Of a stretch of DNA of 64,000 bases, positions 9,942 through 19,502 are shown one piece after another (position 1 is the first letter of the stretch; each line of letters opens with the position of its first letter). The notes beneath the pieces were generated by a model. The model was not told the origin of the DNA and searched no databases. It saw only the letters and a list, made by a program, of their open reading frames with translations. Position numbers and translations under genes: made by a program. Location: contig NZ_BAXA01000001.1 in NCBI RefSeq assembly GCF_000698125.1, positions 124,001 through 188,000 on the forward strand, in the 5' to 3' direction. Origin of the DNA: Geomicrobium sp. JCM 19038 (lineage in GTDB: Bacteria; Bacillota; Bacilli; Bacillales; Marinococcaceae).

Positions 9942-11028
9942 CATCGTTGAAGGCTTTGCGCCAAAGTCATTGGCGGTGGAAGGGGATCCGATTGGACTTA
10001 CAGTTGGGGATGCCAATGCAATCGTTACACGAGTAATGACTACGCTTGATGTGACCGAGCAAGTCGTCGATGAGGCAGTAGAAAACGGAGTGAACATGAT
10101 TGTCGCTCATCACCCACTTCTATTTATCCCTTTACAAGCCATCGATGTGAACACACCTAAAGGAAAGATTGTGCACAAATGTTTAACGAATAACATTAGT
10201 GTTTATTCAGCTCATACGAACCTTGATATCGCTAAAGGTGGCGTGAACGATTGGTTAGCAGAGAAGTTAGGAATTGAAGACACAGAAGTACTCGTACCAA
10301 CGGAAAGTGAAAAGCTATACAAGCTCGTAGCGTTTGTGCCGAGTGAAGATGCAGAGAAGGTGCGGGACGCGATTGGTGATGCTGGCGCTGGTCATATCGG
10401 CAACTATTCACATTGTTCATTTTCTACCGCGGGTACAGGCGCGTTTTTGCCAGGGGATGAGACAAACCCACATATTGGACAGCAAGGTGTAAAGACGAAA
10501 GTCGATGAAGAACGAATTGAAACGATTCTGCCTGAGTCGTTACGTCAAGCTGTTATTCAAGCTCTTCATAAAGCTCATCCTTATGAGGAAGTTGCCTACG
10601 ATCTTTATCCACTATCACTTGCTGGCAAGACTCTCGGTTTAGGTCGATTTGGCAAGCTACGTGAAAAAACGACGCTTAAACGATTTCTAGAAGAAATGAA
10701 AGAAACGTTTAAGATAGATGGACTTCGTTATGTTGGTGAGTTGGACCAACCGATAGAAACGGTCGCTGTGCTAGGCGGCGATGGCAACAACTATTGGAAG
10801 AATGCCAAACAAAAAGGAGCAGATGTGTACGTGACTGGAGATTTAAAGTTCCATAACGCACAAGATGCTCAGAACGAAGGACTTGCACTCGTAGATCCAG
10901 GTCATCACGTTGAAGAAGTGATGAAACGTGGGCTTTTAGAAGTACTTCAAAACGAAGCAGAGAAGCGTGGACTAGTGATCGAAGTGATTGATTCTAAACT
11001 GAATACGGACCCATTTTCATTTCTATAA
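9913..11028 (+). CDS. yqfO: Nif3-like dinuclear metal centre hexameric protein YqfO
   Basis: A 371-residue member of the NIF3/DUF34 family. The two outer Nif3 parts carry the metal-binding signatures MIVAHHPLLF, YSAHTNLD and DPGHHVEE. A PII/CutA-like insert lies between them, at roughly residues 130-230, from YKLVAFVPSEDA onward. A GTP cyclohydrolase-I type 2 name is often given, but the biochemical role is not settled. ATG 9913 is used because GAGGAGG lies 7-12 bases ahead and the frame from 9895 has no site. It overlaps the end of trmK. Confidence 0.93.
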   Translation: MSTTVQEVINIVEGFAPKSLAVEGDPIGLTVGDANAIVTRVMTTLDVTEQVVDEAVENGVNMIVAHHPLLFIPLQAIDVNTPKGKIVHKCLTNNISVYSAHTNLDIAKGGVNDWLAEKLGIEDTEVLVPTESEKLYKLVAFVPSEDAEKVRDAIGDAGAGHIGNYSHCSFSTAGTGAFLPGDETNPHIGQQGVKTKVDEERIETILPESLRQAVIQALHKAHPYEEVAYDLYPLSLAGKTLGLGRFGKLREKTTLKRFLEEMKETFKIDGLRYVGELDQPIETVAVLGGDGNNYWKNAKQKGADVYVTGDLKFHNAQDAQNEGLALVDPGHHVEEVMKRGLLEVLQNEAEKRGLVIEVIDSKLNTDPFSFL

Positions 11029-11074
11029 AAAAACACCCCGGTTGTGTCTAAAAAAGACAACTGGGGTGTTTTTC
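11027..11074. terminator. Bidirectional terminator between yqfO and the dioxygenase gene
   Basis: A long hairpin has arms of about 17 bases (AACACCCCGGTTGTGTC type) around an A-rich loop. A runs lie on the left and T runs on the right, so it can serve both converging genes. Confidence 0.88.
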
Positions 11075-11075
11075 G

Positions 11076-12059
11076 TTATTCGTATTCTTTTTCAAACGTG
11101 ATCGTGCTTCGAGTCGTATCAATGTGGCGTACGGACTGTTCAATACTTTCTCGTTTCGGTTCTAAGAAAGGAGGCAATGACAGTTTTTCGCCAAGTGTTT
11201 CGTACGGCTCATCACCCATAAATCCAGGACCGTCTGTTGCAAATTCAAATAAAATGCCTTGCGTGACACGAGCATAGAGGGAAGCAAAGAAGTGACGATC
11301 AACAAAGCCTGAGTTTGGAATTTTATGGTTGTTGAGACGATCAATCCATTCTTTTAAGACGGTTTGATCTTCAACGCGAAAGGCAGCGTGGTGTACAGTC
11401 CCATAGCCTTGTCTTCCAGAAGGCAAAACAGTATTGTGTTCGACGATTACTTGTGCGCCGTTTCCTCCTTCACCGACCTCAAATAACGTGTGTGGGGATT
11501 CTTCTTTTACTTCATTGAATTGAAGTACTTGCTCTAGAAATGCGTTCATGCCTTCTTTTTGAGACGTTCGTATATGAACTGGTCCAAGGCCAGTAATCGC
11601 GTACTCTAATGGAATCGGACCATCTTGCCACGGTGTACCGCTTAAGACGCCTTCGTTAAACTCATCTGAGATGAGTTGATACAATTGTCCGTCAAAGTCT
11701 GTGAAATCAAGTACACGTTTGCCAAACTGGAGTGCGATTGCCTTATGCTCAACGCCTAAGCGAGCGAAGCGTTTCTCCCAGTAGCGTAACGCATCATCGC
11801 TTGGAACGCGGAAGGAAGTCTTGTGAATTTCATCATTTCCGTGTTGTCCTTTAGGAATTCCAGGAAAATCAAAGAATGTCATATCGGTACCTGCTTGACC
11901 ACGATCGTCAGCAAAGAAGAGGTGATACGTTTGAATATCGTCTTGGTTGACCGTTTTCTTTACGAGTCGCATTCCAAGTGTATACGTAAAAAACTCATAG
12001 TTTTTCTCAGCACTGCTCGTTATTGCTGTAACATGGTGGACGCCTTTAAGAGAATTCAC
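11076..12059 (-). CDS. Glyoxalase-fold ring-cleaving dioxygenase (MhqA/MhqO family)
   Basis: A 327-residue protein with two vicinal-oxygen-chelate (glyoxalase) modules. The first opens with GVHHVTAITSSAEKNYEFF and the second with LGPVHIRTSQKEGMNAFLEQ. Metal-site residues are visible as GVHH, HAAFRV and the later E of ILFEFA. In B. subtilis, family members MhqA, MhqE and MhqO are induced by quinones and act in hydroquinone or catechol detoxification. The gene is not part of the usual yqfO-ispH neighbourhood of B. subtilis, so it is an insertion here. A palindrome over its -10 box suggests repressor control. Confidence 0.85.
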   Translation of the reverse strand: MNSLKGVHHVTAITSSAEKNYEFFTYTLGMRLVKKTVNQDDIQTYHLFFADDRGQAGTDMTFFDFPGIPKGQHGNDEIHKTSFRVPSDDALRYWEKRFARLGVEHKAIALQFGKRVLDFTDFDGQLYQLISDEFNEGVLSGTPWQDGPIPLEYAITGLGPVHIRTSQKEGMNAFLEQVLQFNEVKEESPHTLFEVGEGGNGAQVIVEHNTVLPSGRQGYGTVHHAAFRVEDQTVLKEWIDRLNNHKIPNSGFVDRHFFASLYARVTQGILFEFATDGPGFMGDEPYETLGEKLSLPPFLEPKRESIEQSVRHIDTTRSTITFEKEYE

Positions 12060-12084
12060 GTCTAATCACACCTTTCAGGTTATC

Positions 12085-12100
12085 AGTTTAATTATAAACT
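12085..12100 (-). promoter_or_regulatory. Palindromic operator candidate over the -10 box of the dioxygenase gene
   Basis: AGTTTA (12085-12090) and TAAACT (12095-12100) are perfect inverted arms around ATTA. On the minus strand the centre contains TATAAT, a good -10 for the gene starting at 12059. It does not resemble the B. subtilis MhqR box. The regulator is unknown. Confidence 0.4.
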
Positions 12101-12112
12101 AACAAATTGAAT

Positions 12113-12139
12113 AAAAAAAAGCAAGTCAGAAGACTCGCC
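12113..12139 (-). terminator. Terminator of ispH
   Basis: On the minus strand, GGCGAGTC and GACTTGC pair (one G-T) around a short loop, followed by eight T. Confidence 0.7.
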
Positions 12140-12141
12140 TT

Positions 12142-13100
12142 TTATCGTGCTCTAGATTTCATGTTTTTACGTAATGGTGGTAAAATCTTTGCACCAGAAA
12201 TCTTACGTTCTCTCGTCCACGTCGATTCATCGTTAGGATCGTATTGGTCTAAGAAAAGAACAACTTCACGCGCAATACCTGTTGGGGTAGAAGCCCTGCT
12301 GTAACCGCAACTTTGTTCACGCCTTCTAACCACTCAAGCTTTAATTCACTAATATCTGCAATACGATAAGCATTCGTTTCTGCAATGTCTTTTGATACTT
12401 GAGCGAGTCGGTTCGAGTTGTTACTCATCGGATCACCAACAACGATAAGAAGATCAGCGTCTTTCGCTTGATCACCGACAGCTTCTTGTCTCACTTGTGT
12501 TGCAAGACAAATCTCATTGTGAACTTCTGCATGTGGGTACTTCTCTAACGTACGTTCCATGATGTTCTTAACATCCCATTGACTCATTGTCGTCTGGTTT
12601 GTGATGATCACATTGCCTCGTGTAAGTGCAAGGTTCTCAACGTCTTCTAACGTTTCAATGAGGTGTACGTGTTCTGGAGCGACACCAATTGCACCTTCAG
12701 GTTCTGGATGACCGCGCTTTCCGATATAGACGATATCGTATTCAAGCGCTTTTTTCTCAAGGATTAAGTCGTGGGTAACGGTAACGTCAGGGCAAGTCGC
12801 ATCAATGGTCGTTAACCCTTTTTCGTCAGCAAGTTTGCGAACTTCTGGTGAAACGCCGTGAGCTGTAAAGATCACAGTACCTGTATCGACTTGCTTTAAT
12901 ATTTCAAGACGGTTTGGCCCATCTAAAGAGATGACCCCTTCTTCCTCAAAGGCATCCGTTACGTGTTGATTGTGAACGATCATGCCAAGAATATAGATTG
13001 GTCTTGGTAAACTTTCATCATTTGCTGCTTGGCGAGCAATAACCATAGCGTCTACAACACCGTAGCAGTACCCTCTCGGGGTGATTTTCATAACTTCCAT
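12142..13100 (-). CDS. ispH: 4-Hydroxy-3-methylbut-2-enyl diphosphate reductase IspH (one frame break)
   Basis: IspH is the last enzyme of the MEP isoprenoid pathway. It reduces HMBPP to IPP and DMAPP with a 4Fe-4S cluster. The N terminus [15 protein letters not shown] holds the first cluster Cys; further signatures are [18 protein letters not shown] (second Cys), NEICLATQ (third) and SNNSNRL. The frame breaks at the CCC run at 12294-12296. Adding one base joins AVTAGA to [14 protein letters not shown] and gives about 319 residues, the normal length. The start is ATG 13100 with GGAGGA seven bases ahead. Note that ispG is also in the window. Confidence 0.93.
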
Positions 13101-13175
13101 CGCCAAGTCCTCCAATGCTTTTAGGCTACATGTAATTATACAGGTAGATGGAGAGATTGAAAAGGAAACTGACTG

Positions 13176-13709
13176 CTAAATGTACAGTTTTGGAGGAGGA
13201 TCATCACCGGTATACCACTGATTGGCGCGTGTTTGTGACAAATCAATGTCAGAAGTCTCATTTACGTGTTCATGCGAGTCTACAAACGGAGTGTGCTCAC
13301 TCTCTATTCGATCGTCTTGTAATGGTGGTTCAAATTGCTGCTGCGACTCTTCAATCATTAATTCTTGTTCATTGTTTGCTAAGGGAGTTTGTCGTGAATT
13401 TCTTCGCATCTGATTTACTTGACGAACGACACCAGGAATTTGACGCACCATCGGACCGTATCGTCGAATAACAGGGATCCATTTGGCACCACCTTGAATA
13501 ATTGGCATAAAGCGACTAATTGAAGCTAAAGCGCCACCACCTGAGGCGAGTGCTGACCCTCCAAGTCCAGAAGACAAGGCGCCGCCCATTGCAGCGGGAG
13601 CAGCTCCTCCGGCAAACGGAAATGCACTTGCCATAGGTAGCGCCGAGCGTGCAGCTAACGCACTCATCGGTGGTCCCATAGGCAAAGGCATGGGAGGATA
13701 TCCATACAT
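13176..13709 (-). CDS. yqfQ: YqfQ/VrrA-family low-complexity protein
   Basis: A 177-residue protein of unknown function. The first 60 residues are rich in Met, Pro, Gly and Ala (MYGYPPMPLPMGPP). A short conserved core (FMPIIQGGAKWIPVIRRYGPMVRQ) follows, then a polar acidic tail. The core and the position between ispH and cshB identify the YqfQ/VrrA family; vrrA of B. anthracis is known for variable repeats. ATG 13709 has AAAGGGG ahead. It is transcribed opposite to cshB. Confidence 0.75.
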   Translation of the reverse strand: MYGYPPMPLPMGPPMSALAARSALPMASAFPFAGGAAPAAMGGALSSGLGGSALASGGGALASISRFMPIIQGGAKWIPVIRRYGPMVRQIPGVVRQVNQMRRNSRQTPLANNEQELMIEESQQQFEPPLQDDRIESEHTPFVDSHEHVNETSDIDLSQTRANQWYTGDDPPPKLYI

Positions 13710-13873
13710 TTTTATAAGCCCCTTTCATTACAGAGTTATCTTCAATTAGGATATGCAACGAAGAGGCGTCGGTTCTTCTTTGGGGCGTGCTATTCTTTTT
13801 AAGTTCATCTATGGTAAAATAAAATGATGTGTCGAACGTATACAAGACACGAGAACTTTGAGGTGAACACACA

Positions 13874-15160
13874 ATGAGTGCATGGAAACGATTAAACATT
13901 CACGAGGAATTAGCAGAAAAGCTTGAAGCAGATCGGATTACCCGTCCAACTGAAATTCAAGAACGCTTAATTCCGGCTATTATAAATGGGAAAGATGCGA
14001 TTGGACAATCGCAAACTGGGACTGGAAAAACGTTGTCTTTTGTTCTACCAATTTTAAGCAAACTTGAAATGAATATGGATGAATTACAAGTCGTCATAGC
14101 TGCACCAACGCGGGAGTTGGCGGAGCAAATTTACAAAGTGACGAGAGATTTAATCCAAACGGATGCTTACGCTGGTGTAAGAATTCAGCGTGTAATTGGC
14201 GGTACAGATAAAGATCGTTCGATTGACAAGCTAAAACGTCCACCACATATCGTTGTAGCAACACCTGGACGACTAAATGATCTTGTTTGTAAAGAGCGTG
14301 CCTTAAGCGTTCATCAAGTACGAACGTTAATCATTGATGAAGCCGATCAAATGCTTGATATGGGCTTTATTAAAGAAGTGGATCAAGTGGCGTCGTACAT
14401 GCCTGATGGTCTACAAATGCTCGTATTCTCTGCCACGATTCCAGAGAAATTACAGCCGTTTTTGAAGAAATATATGAACAATCCTCGCCACGTACATGTG
14501 CAACCAAATACACCGTCTCCAAAAGGCTTAAAGCATTACTTAATGCCACTAAAGAGTCGTAATCGCGAGAAGTTCGCTGTAGAGATTGCACAAACGCTTC
14601 GACCATTTCTTTGTTTAGTATTCGTAAATACGAAGAAAGAAGCAGACAGCTTAACGGAACTGTTCATTGAAAACGGAATTGAGACGGAGACGTTACACGG
14701 GGATTTAAGTGCTAGAGAACGAAAACAAGCGATGCGTAAAATCGTCAAGGCATCGGTACCGTATGTCGTTTGTACGGATCTCGCAGCAAGAGGCATGGAT
14801 ATTGAAGGTGTGTCTCACGTCATCAATGTGCGTATTCCTAAAGAATTGGAGTACTATCAACACCGCGCTGGTCGTACTGCAAGGAAAGATTTAAGTGGGG
14901 ACGTTTATACAATTGTTGATAAAGAAGATTACCCTGCACTACACAAACTACAACAACAACGGTTTTTCTTCCATTACCTCGACTTAAAGAACGGAGAATG
15001 GAAAGAAATTGACCAACTCGGAAGCGGTTATGCTCCTGGTAAAACGAAGCGGAGAACGCGCACAGACCAAGCGCCACTCCCAACAGTTAAGAAAAAAGAC
15101 ATCAAACCGGGATACAAGAAAAAGTTACGAGAAAAGAGTAATAGCAGGAGGAGAAAGTAA
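13874..15160 (+). CDS. cshB: DEAD-box RNA helicase CshB
   Basis: An ATP-dependent RNA helicase for cold adaptation, RNA turnover and ribosome assembly. It has 428 residues. Walker A is GQSQTGTGKT (44-53), motif Ia PTRELAEQI, motif II DEAD (155-158), motif III SAT (186-188) and motif VI HRAGRTAR. A basic tail rich in K and R follows, from about residue 385. CshB (YqfR) sits at this spot between yqfQ and nfo in B. subtilis. The nfo start codon directly follows its stop, so the two genes are co-transcribed. Confidence 0.94.
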   Translation: MSAWKRLNIHEELAEKLEADRITRPTEIQERLIPAIINGKDAIGQSQTGTGKTLSFVLPILSKLEMNMDELQVVIAAPTRELAEQIYKVTRDLIQTDAYAGVRIQRVIGGTDKDRSIDKLKRPPHIVVATPGRLNDLVCKERALSVHQVRTLIIDEADQMLDMGFIKEVDQVASYMPDGLQMLVFSATIPEKLQPFLKKYMNNPRHVHVQPNTPSPKGLKHYLMPLKSRNREKFAVEIAQTLRPFLCLVFVNTKKEADSLTELFIENGIETETLHGDLSARERKQAMRKIVKASVPYVVCTDLAARGMDIEGVSHVINVRIPKELEYYQHRAGRTARKDLSGDVYTIVDKEDYPALHKLQQQRFFFHYLDLKNGEWKEIDQLGSGYAPGKTKRRTRTDQAPLPTVKKKDIKPGYKKKLREKSNSRRRK

Positions 15161-16059
15161 ATGGCGTTACAAAAAATTGGGTCTCACGTCTCAATGAACG
15201 GCAAGAAAATGTTGCTCGGTTCAAGCGAAGAAGCAACAAGTTATGGCGCAAGTGCTATGATGATCTATACCGGTGCACCTCAGAATACACGTCGTAAAGC
15301 GATTGAAGAGCTAAACATCGAAGCAGGACGAGCGCATATGAAAGAAAACGGGATCGAGGAATTGGTCGTTCACGCGCCATACATCATTAACATCGGCAAT
15401 TCTGTTAAGCCAGAAACGTTTGATCTTGGCGTACGGTTTTTACGATCAGAGATCGAACGAACAGATGCACTAGGTGGAAAACAAATCGTATTGCACCCAG
15501 GGGCGCATGTCGGCGAAGGTGCTGACAAAGGGATTGCTAAGATCATTGAAGGTCTAAACGAAGTGATTGATCCAACTCAAAACGTCAACATTGCACTTGA
15601 AACGATGGCAGGCAAAGGCTCAGAATGTGAAGAAGCTTTGATGAGTTAGCCCAAATCATCGACGGGGTAACGCACAATGAGAAGCTAACGATTTGTTTTG
15701 ATACGTGCCACGTTCACGATGCAGGTTATGATCTTGTCCACAATTTTGATGGAGTCATGGAACAGTTCGACTCCATTATCGGCCTCGATCGCCTTGCAGT
15801 TTTACATGTGAATGACAGTAAAAATCCGCAAGGCGCTCGTAAAGACCGTCATGAGAACTTAGGCTTTGGGCACATCGGTTTTGATGCCTTAAATTACATC
15901 GTCCATCATGAGGTTGTTAAAGACATTCCTAAAATCCTTGAGACACCGTATGTTGGTGAAGAGAAGAAGGACAAGCGTCCCCCGTACCGTTTTGAAATCA
16001 ATATGCTTAAAGAAGCGTCGTTTGATGAGCAAGTGAAAGATAAAATCTTGGGTGTGTAA
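15161..16059 (+). CDS. nfo: Endonuclease IV Nfo (one frame break)
   Basis: A class II AP endonuclease that incises DNA at abasic sites, using three metal ions. Signatures are GSHVSMNGK at the N terminus, [41 protein letters not shown] and [20 protein letters not shown]. The last three supply metal-binding His and Asp. The frame breaks near 15629. One added G turns the tail into [16 protein letters not shown] and joins both halves into a 299-residue protein (B. subtilis 297). The stretch 15650-15756 has no start of its own but reads in this restored frame. Confidence 0.93.
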
Positions 16060-16063
16060 AACC

Positions 16064-16318
16064 CTACAAACGATGACCAAATTGCGCATATAAGTCATGA
16101 AGCAGCATCGCATGTTCTTTCGATGTTGCTTTTTCGACTTTATTAATGAAGGCATAAACAGAAGCTTGGTCTTTAAGGTTAACTTTTTCAGTACGTGCTA
16201 AGTGTAACAACTTACTAGCCTCATCAATCGTAATGTCAATTCCTCGCTCGTGTGCCATGCTCACTAGTTGCTGAGGTGACATGTTTTTAATGTATTGTTG
16301 AATGATACCCATCCACAA
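16064..16318 (-). CDS. yqfT: DUF2624 family protein YqfT
   Basis: A short helical protein of about 84 residues with the conserved core NMSPQQLVSMAHERGIDIT, then a Lys- and His-containing helix. Its function is unknown. It lies just after nfo, as in B. subtilis, but on the opposite strand, and the two genes nearly touch at their ends. The frame allows GTG 16327, TTG 16318 or ATG 16312. I prefer TTG 16318 because AAAGGA lies at a better distance. Confidence 0.75.
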   Translation of the reverse strand: MWMGIIQQYIKNMSPQQLVSMAHERGIDITIDEASKLLHLARTEKVNLKDQASVYAFINKVEKATSKEHAMLLHDLYAQFGHRL

Positions 16319-16486
16319 ATCGATCACATCCTTTCAAGTTAGTGTATGCAAGAATGGGCTTGGTTAGTGACAAAGAATTCCAGAAAATCGCATAATTTAG
16401 CAAATACGCTATTCATAAAATTGAAGATTTAGTATACTTACAATATACAGATTCAGGAATTGTTCATATGAGGAGAGAATAAGCAT

Positions 16487-17851
16487 ATGAAAAGTCCAGC
16501 ACAACTACAAGTGATCGATGAAGAAAAGGATATTTTTCAAGCATTAAGTAGAGAATTACGCGTCATTGTAGAACAAAATGGAAGCATTAATTATAAGAAT
16601 CATGATGCTCGTAATTTTTTTAATGAAACAGAGCCGTTTTTTCATTCACTAATTGGTGATGAGTGGGTAAAGGCGATGACTTTTCTTAAGCGCATGTTTG
16701 AGGATGGTAAGTCCCATGAAGCAACACTCGTTCATCGGTTTCATGGCGAAGAGTATCGTGTTTTTTATCGTGGTCAATATGCTTCTGGTCGTTTTTATTT
16801 AGTTGGACAAAGTCAACCGAGAGAACAATTAGAAGAAGCAAATGCGTTTACGCAATTAATGAAGCAACTTCCGTGTGGGATTATACGGGTGAATCACCAG
16901 TTAGCAATTACCGATTTAAATCATCAATTTGAGAACTTAGTCTTTTCTCAAAATACGTATTTACTACCAGAGTTGCCAATTGCATCATTACAATCAGAAT
17001 CGGAATATGGTCGAATTATGTATGAATGCATTATGGAGACGTTTTGGACGCGTAAAGATAGTACAAAAAGGTTTGTATATGGTGAAGATGTAAGAATAGT
17101 TGCACATAGTGTGTATTTGGCTGGACATCAAGAAGTGGTCGGTTTTATCTTTGATGAAAGTGCAGAGTTAAAGTATGAAAGTTTACTCGCATATCGCCAA
17201 CAGATGGAATCGGTTTCACATTTAGCAGCGGGAGTGGCTCATGAGCTGAGAAACCCTTTGTCTGTCATTCGTGGGTTTTTGCAACTGTCAGAGCTTACGG
17301 ACAGTTTTCACAAGTACAGTCATACGATATTCTCAGAAGTTGATCGTATGAATGTAATTATTGAGAACTTCTTATCCATGTCTAGACGGAAGTTTGAAAG
17401 GAAATTGCAAGCGCCAATGGGGGTCATGCGCTCAGTAGAAGACATCATACGTTCAGAATGTCTTTTGAAAGATGTCGTCTTTGAAGCGAAGTTCGAAGAA
17501 ACAGAACGGAAAATTCTAATGAATGAGACGATGATTAAACAGGTAATCTTAAACTTACTTCGTAATTCAATAGAAGCTTATTCTGAAGAGGCTTTGAACA
17601 AGCGTTTTAACATTCATTCTGACATCGTTAGTAACCATTATCGAATTAAAGCAGCAGACAATGGTTCTGGAATTCCAGCCGAGATCCTCAATAAGCTCGG
17701 AGAGCCGTTCACAACGACAAAAGACAAAGGAACAGGCATCGGGATATCGTTATCGAAGAAGCTTATTGAAGATCATGGCGGAACATTTAAGATTGAGAGT
17801 GAAGTAAATGTTGGTACGGTCGTAACATTAATGTTACCGTTTTACGATTGA
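16487..17851 (+). CDS. Orphan PAS-domain sensor histidine kinase
   Basis: A 454-residue soluble kinase with no membrane segments. One or two PAS-like regions span about residues 15-225. The phosphoacceptor box HLAAGVAHELRNPLSVI has H252. The ATPase domain follows, with the N box NLLRNSIEAY, G1 DNGSGIP and G2 GTGIGISLSKKL. This resembles the sporulation kinases (KinA/E types) that feed Spo0A. No response regulator is adjacent, so it is an orphan. ATG 16487 follows AGGAGAG. Its end overlaps the end of the converging ppx gene by 10 bases. The signal and the partner are unknown. Confidence 0.88.
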   Translation: MKSPAQLQVIDEEKDIFQALSRELRVIVEQNGSINYKNHDARNFFNETEPFFHSLIGDEWVKAMTFLKRMFEDGKSHEATLVHRFHGEEYRVFYRGQYASGRFYLVGQSQPREQLEEANAFTQLMKQLPCGIIRVNHQLAITDLNHQFENLVFSQNTYLLPELPIASLQSESEYGRIMYECIMETFWTRKDSTKRFVYGEDVRIVAHSVYLAGHQEVVGFIFDESAELKYESLLAYRQQMESVSHLAAGVAHELRNPLSVIRGFLQLSELTDSFHKYSHTIFSEVDRMNVIIENFLSMSRRKFERKLQAPMGVMRSVEDIIRSECLLKDVVFEAKFEETERKILMNETMIKQVILNLLRNSIEAYSEEALNKRFNIHSDIVSNHYRIKAADNGSGIPAEILNKLGEPFTTTKDKGTGIGISLSKKLIEDHGGTFKIESEVNVGTVVTLMLPFYD

Positions 17852-19383
17852 TCTTCTTCGATGAAGATCATCCGGTATTTTGTTTTTGTTGCCCGCTCTA
17901 ACTGTCGTAACGAAAGGGTGGCATGTTGTTGCTCGAAGTAATAACTTTCCCCTTTTTTCACATGAAAGACGAATTGCAAGTAACGACTACGACCGACATT
18001 TTTAAGTTCTACTTTCGCGATGATTTCTCGTCCAGTAACGTAAAGTGAAGCGGCCATTCGTATAATAGCACCGAGAATCTCGAGTTTCCTAATCCAACGC
18101 CCGTGTAGAATGCGCTTATACTGTAGCGCTTTTTTTCTTAGTCGTTTGATCGATGTGAAAGAACTTAAAAGCGCTAAAGAAATTCGTTCTTCGTGAGTGA
18201 AGCCATCAAGTGACCGATTAATGAGGACATTCAACGTATGGGCATGGGCATGCTCTTCATCGATGTAATGCCCGAGCATCCGCAGATGAGAACTAAATAA
18301 AAGCAATTGCTCAATTTGCGCTCGTTCTTCATCAGTGTCATTAGGGAACAACAAGTGGTAGTAGGAACGAGCAAGTGAGTATACCGCTTTCCCATACGTG
18401 TCCGATAAGTTGAATTCTCTCATCAGTTGATAGATGGTTTCTCTTTTTACGTTAACGAAGCGCCTCGTTTGTCGGTCTTGCAAGAGCTTGTCATAGAGGA
18501 TTCCGTCACGTAACCCTTTACGACTAATAATGAGGTTTTTGCCTTCTGTGTGCCTCATCAACTCTGCAATAAAGAGTCCAGCAGGGACGATATTTCCTGC
18601 TCGCTCTTGTGATAGTCCGGCAATTTCACTACGTTTTATCGGTGGAATTTTGCGTAAGTAGTGAAACGTATCATGAAGTTGAGTGTCCGTCATTTCATAT
18701 TGGTGTAACCCCGACACGGGGTACTGTTGGCGTTTGCGGTGAACCGCCGCTAATTGACGAACACTTCCGCCGACACCGATTAAAGGGACACCCAGTTTCT
18801 TTAACCATGAAAGTTGCCTGAAGTGTTCATGAGCAACGTGCCGGATCCGCTTCATTGATGCTTGATCTTCGTTCCACATTTTTGCAAGTGTTAGCGCACC
18901 AATCGGGAAACTATATGATTCGACAATTTCACGATTTTTAAAATAGACAACTTCTGTGCTACTTCCTCCCATGTCAAACATGAGTCCGTCCTTAATATTT
19001 GTACTGTTAATTGTGGCTAAATACCCGTAATAAGCTTCCTCTTCCCCCGAAAGGACACGGATTGTAATCCCCATTGATTGATTAATATGTTGCAATATAT
19101 CTTGTTGGTTCGTTGCTCGTCGAATGGCAGCAGTTGCGACAGCTTCCACATGATTTACATTCTGAGCATCCAAAACCGCTTTAAATTGTGTAAACACTTG
19201 TGTTAATACGATAAAACCCTCGCGTTTTAATGCATCTTCTTCATTTAAATACTCGCTTAGACGTGCAGCAATTTTTAAATTGTATAACGATCGATAACGT
19301 CGTTTTGCATCAATTCCATAAATAACGAGGCGAATGGAGTTAGAACCAACATCAATAATGGCCATTCGCTCTTGTTCAATCAT
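17842..19383 (-). CDS. ppx: Exopolyphosphatase / guanosine pentaphosphatase (Ppx/GppA family)
   Basis: A 513-residue phosphatase of the ASKHA fold that hydrolyses polyphosphate ends or pppGpp. Phosphate-binding signatures are IDVGSNSIRLVIY near the N terminus, DMGGSSTEVVYF and GVGGSVRQLA. An HD-like helical C-terminal region contains LGHYIDEEHAHAH. No polyphosphate kinase is adjacent. ATG 19383 is chosen because GGAGGT precedes it at six bases; the longer frame to 19401 includes that site. It is divergent from the zinc importer operon and convergent with the kinase. Confidence 0.9.
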   Translation of the reverse strand: MIEQERMAIIDVGSNSIRLVIYGIDAKRRYRSLYNLKIAARLSEYLNEEDALKREGFIVLTQVFTQFKAVLDAQNVNHVEAVATAAIRRATNQQDILQHINQSMGITIRVLSGEEEAYYGYLATINSTNIKDGLMFDMGGSSTEVVYFKNREIVESYSFPIGALTLAKMWNEDQASMKRIRHVAHEHFRQLSWLKKLGVPLIGVGGSVRQLAAVHRKRQQYPVSGLHQYEMTDTQLHDTFHYLRKIPPIKRSEIAGLSQERAGNIVPAGLFIAELMRHTEGKNLIISRKGLRDGILYDKLLQDRQTRRFVNVKRETIYQLMREFNLSDTYGKAVYSLARSYYHLLFPNDTDEERAQIEQLLLFSSHLRMLGHYIDEEHAHAHTLNVLINRSLDGFTHEERISLALLSSFTSIKRLRKKALQYKRILHGRWIRKLEILGAIIRMAASLYVTGREIIAKVELKNVGRSRYLQFVFHVKKGESYYFEQQHATLSLRQLERATKTKYRMIFIEEDQS

Positions 19384-19409
19384 ACTTAAACCTCCAATCA
19401 ACCATTCCG

Positions 19410-19438
19410 TTTACAAAGATGGCGATGTACGTTATACT
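19410..19438 (+). promoter_or_regulatory. sigma-A promoter of znuCB
   Basis: TTTACA (19410-19415), a 17-base spacer and TATACT (19433-19438) lie about 65 bases ahead of znuC. Confidence 0.75.
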
Positions 19439-19447
19439 ACTAAAAGT

Positions 19448-19467
19448 AAATCGTAATGATTACGTTT
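19448..19467 (+). promoter_or_regulatory. Zur box upstream of znuC
   Basis: AAATCGTAATGATTACGTTT matches the B. subtilis Zur operator (palindrome TCGTAAT-N-ATTACGA) at all but one arm base. It lies just after the predicted transcription start, where zinc-loaded Zur would block transcription. The zur gene is 1.7 kb downstream. Confidence 0.85.
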
Positions 19468-19502
19468 GTAGTTCTTTGCTTTTTTGAATCTAGGGGGAAA
19501 TA

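Noticed and set aside
13148-13471. Plus-strand frame of 107 codons over yqfQ
   Set aside because: It begins without a ribosome site and overlaps a gene supported by position, core motif and site.
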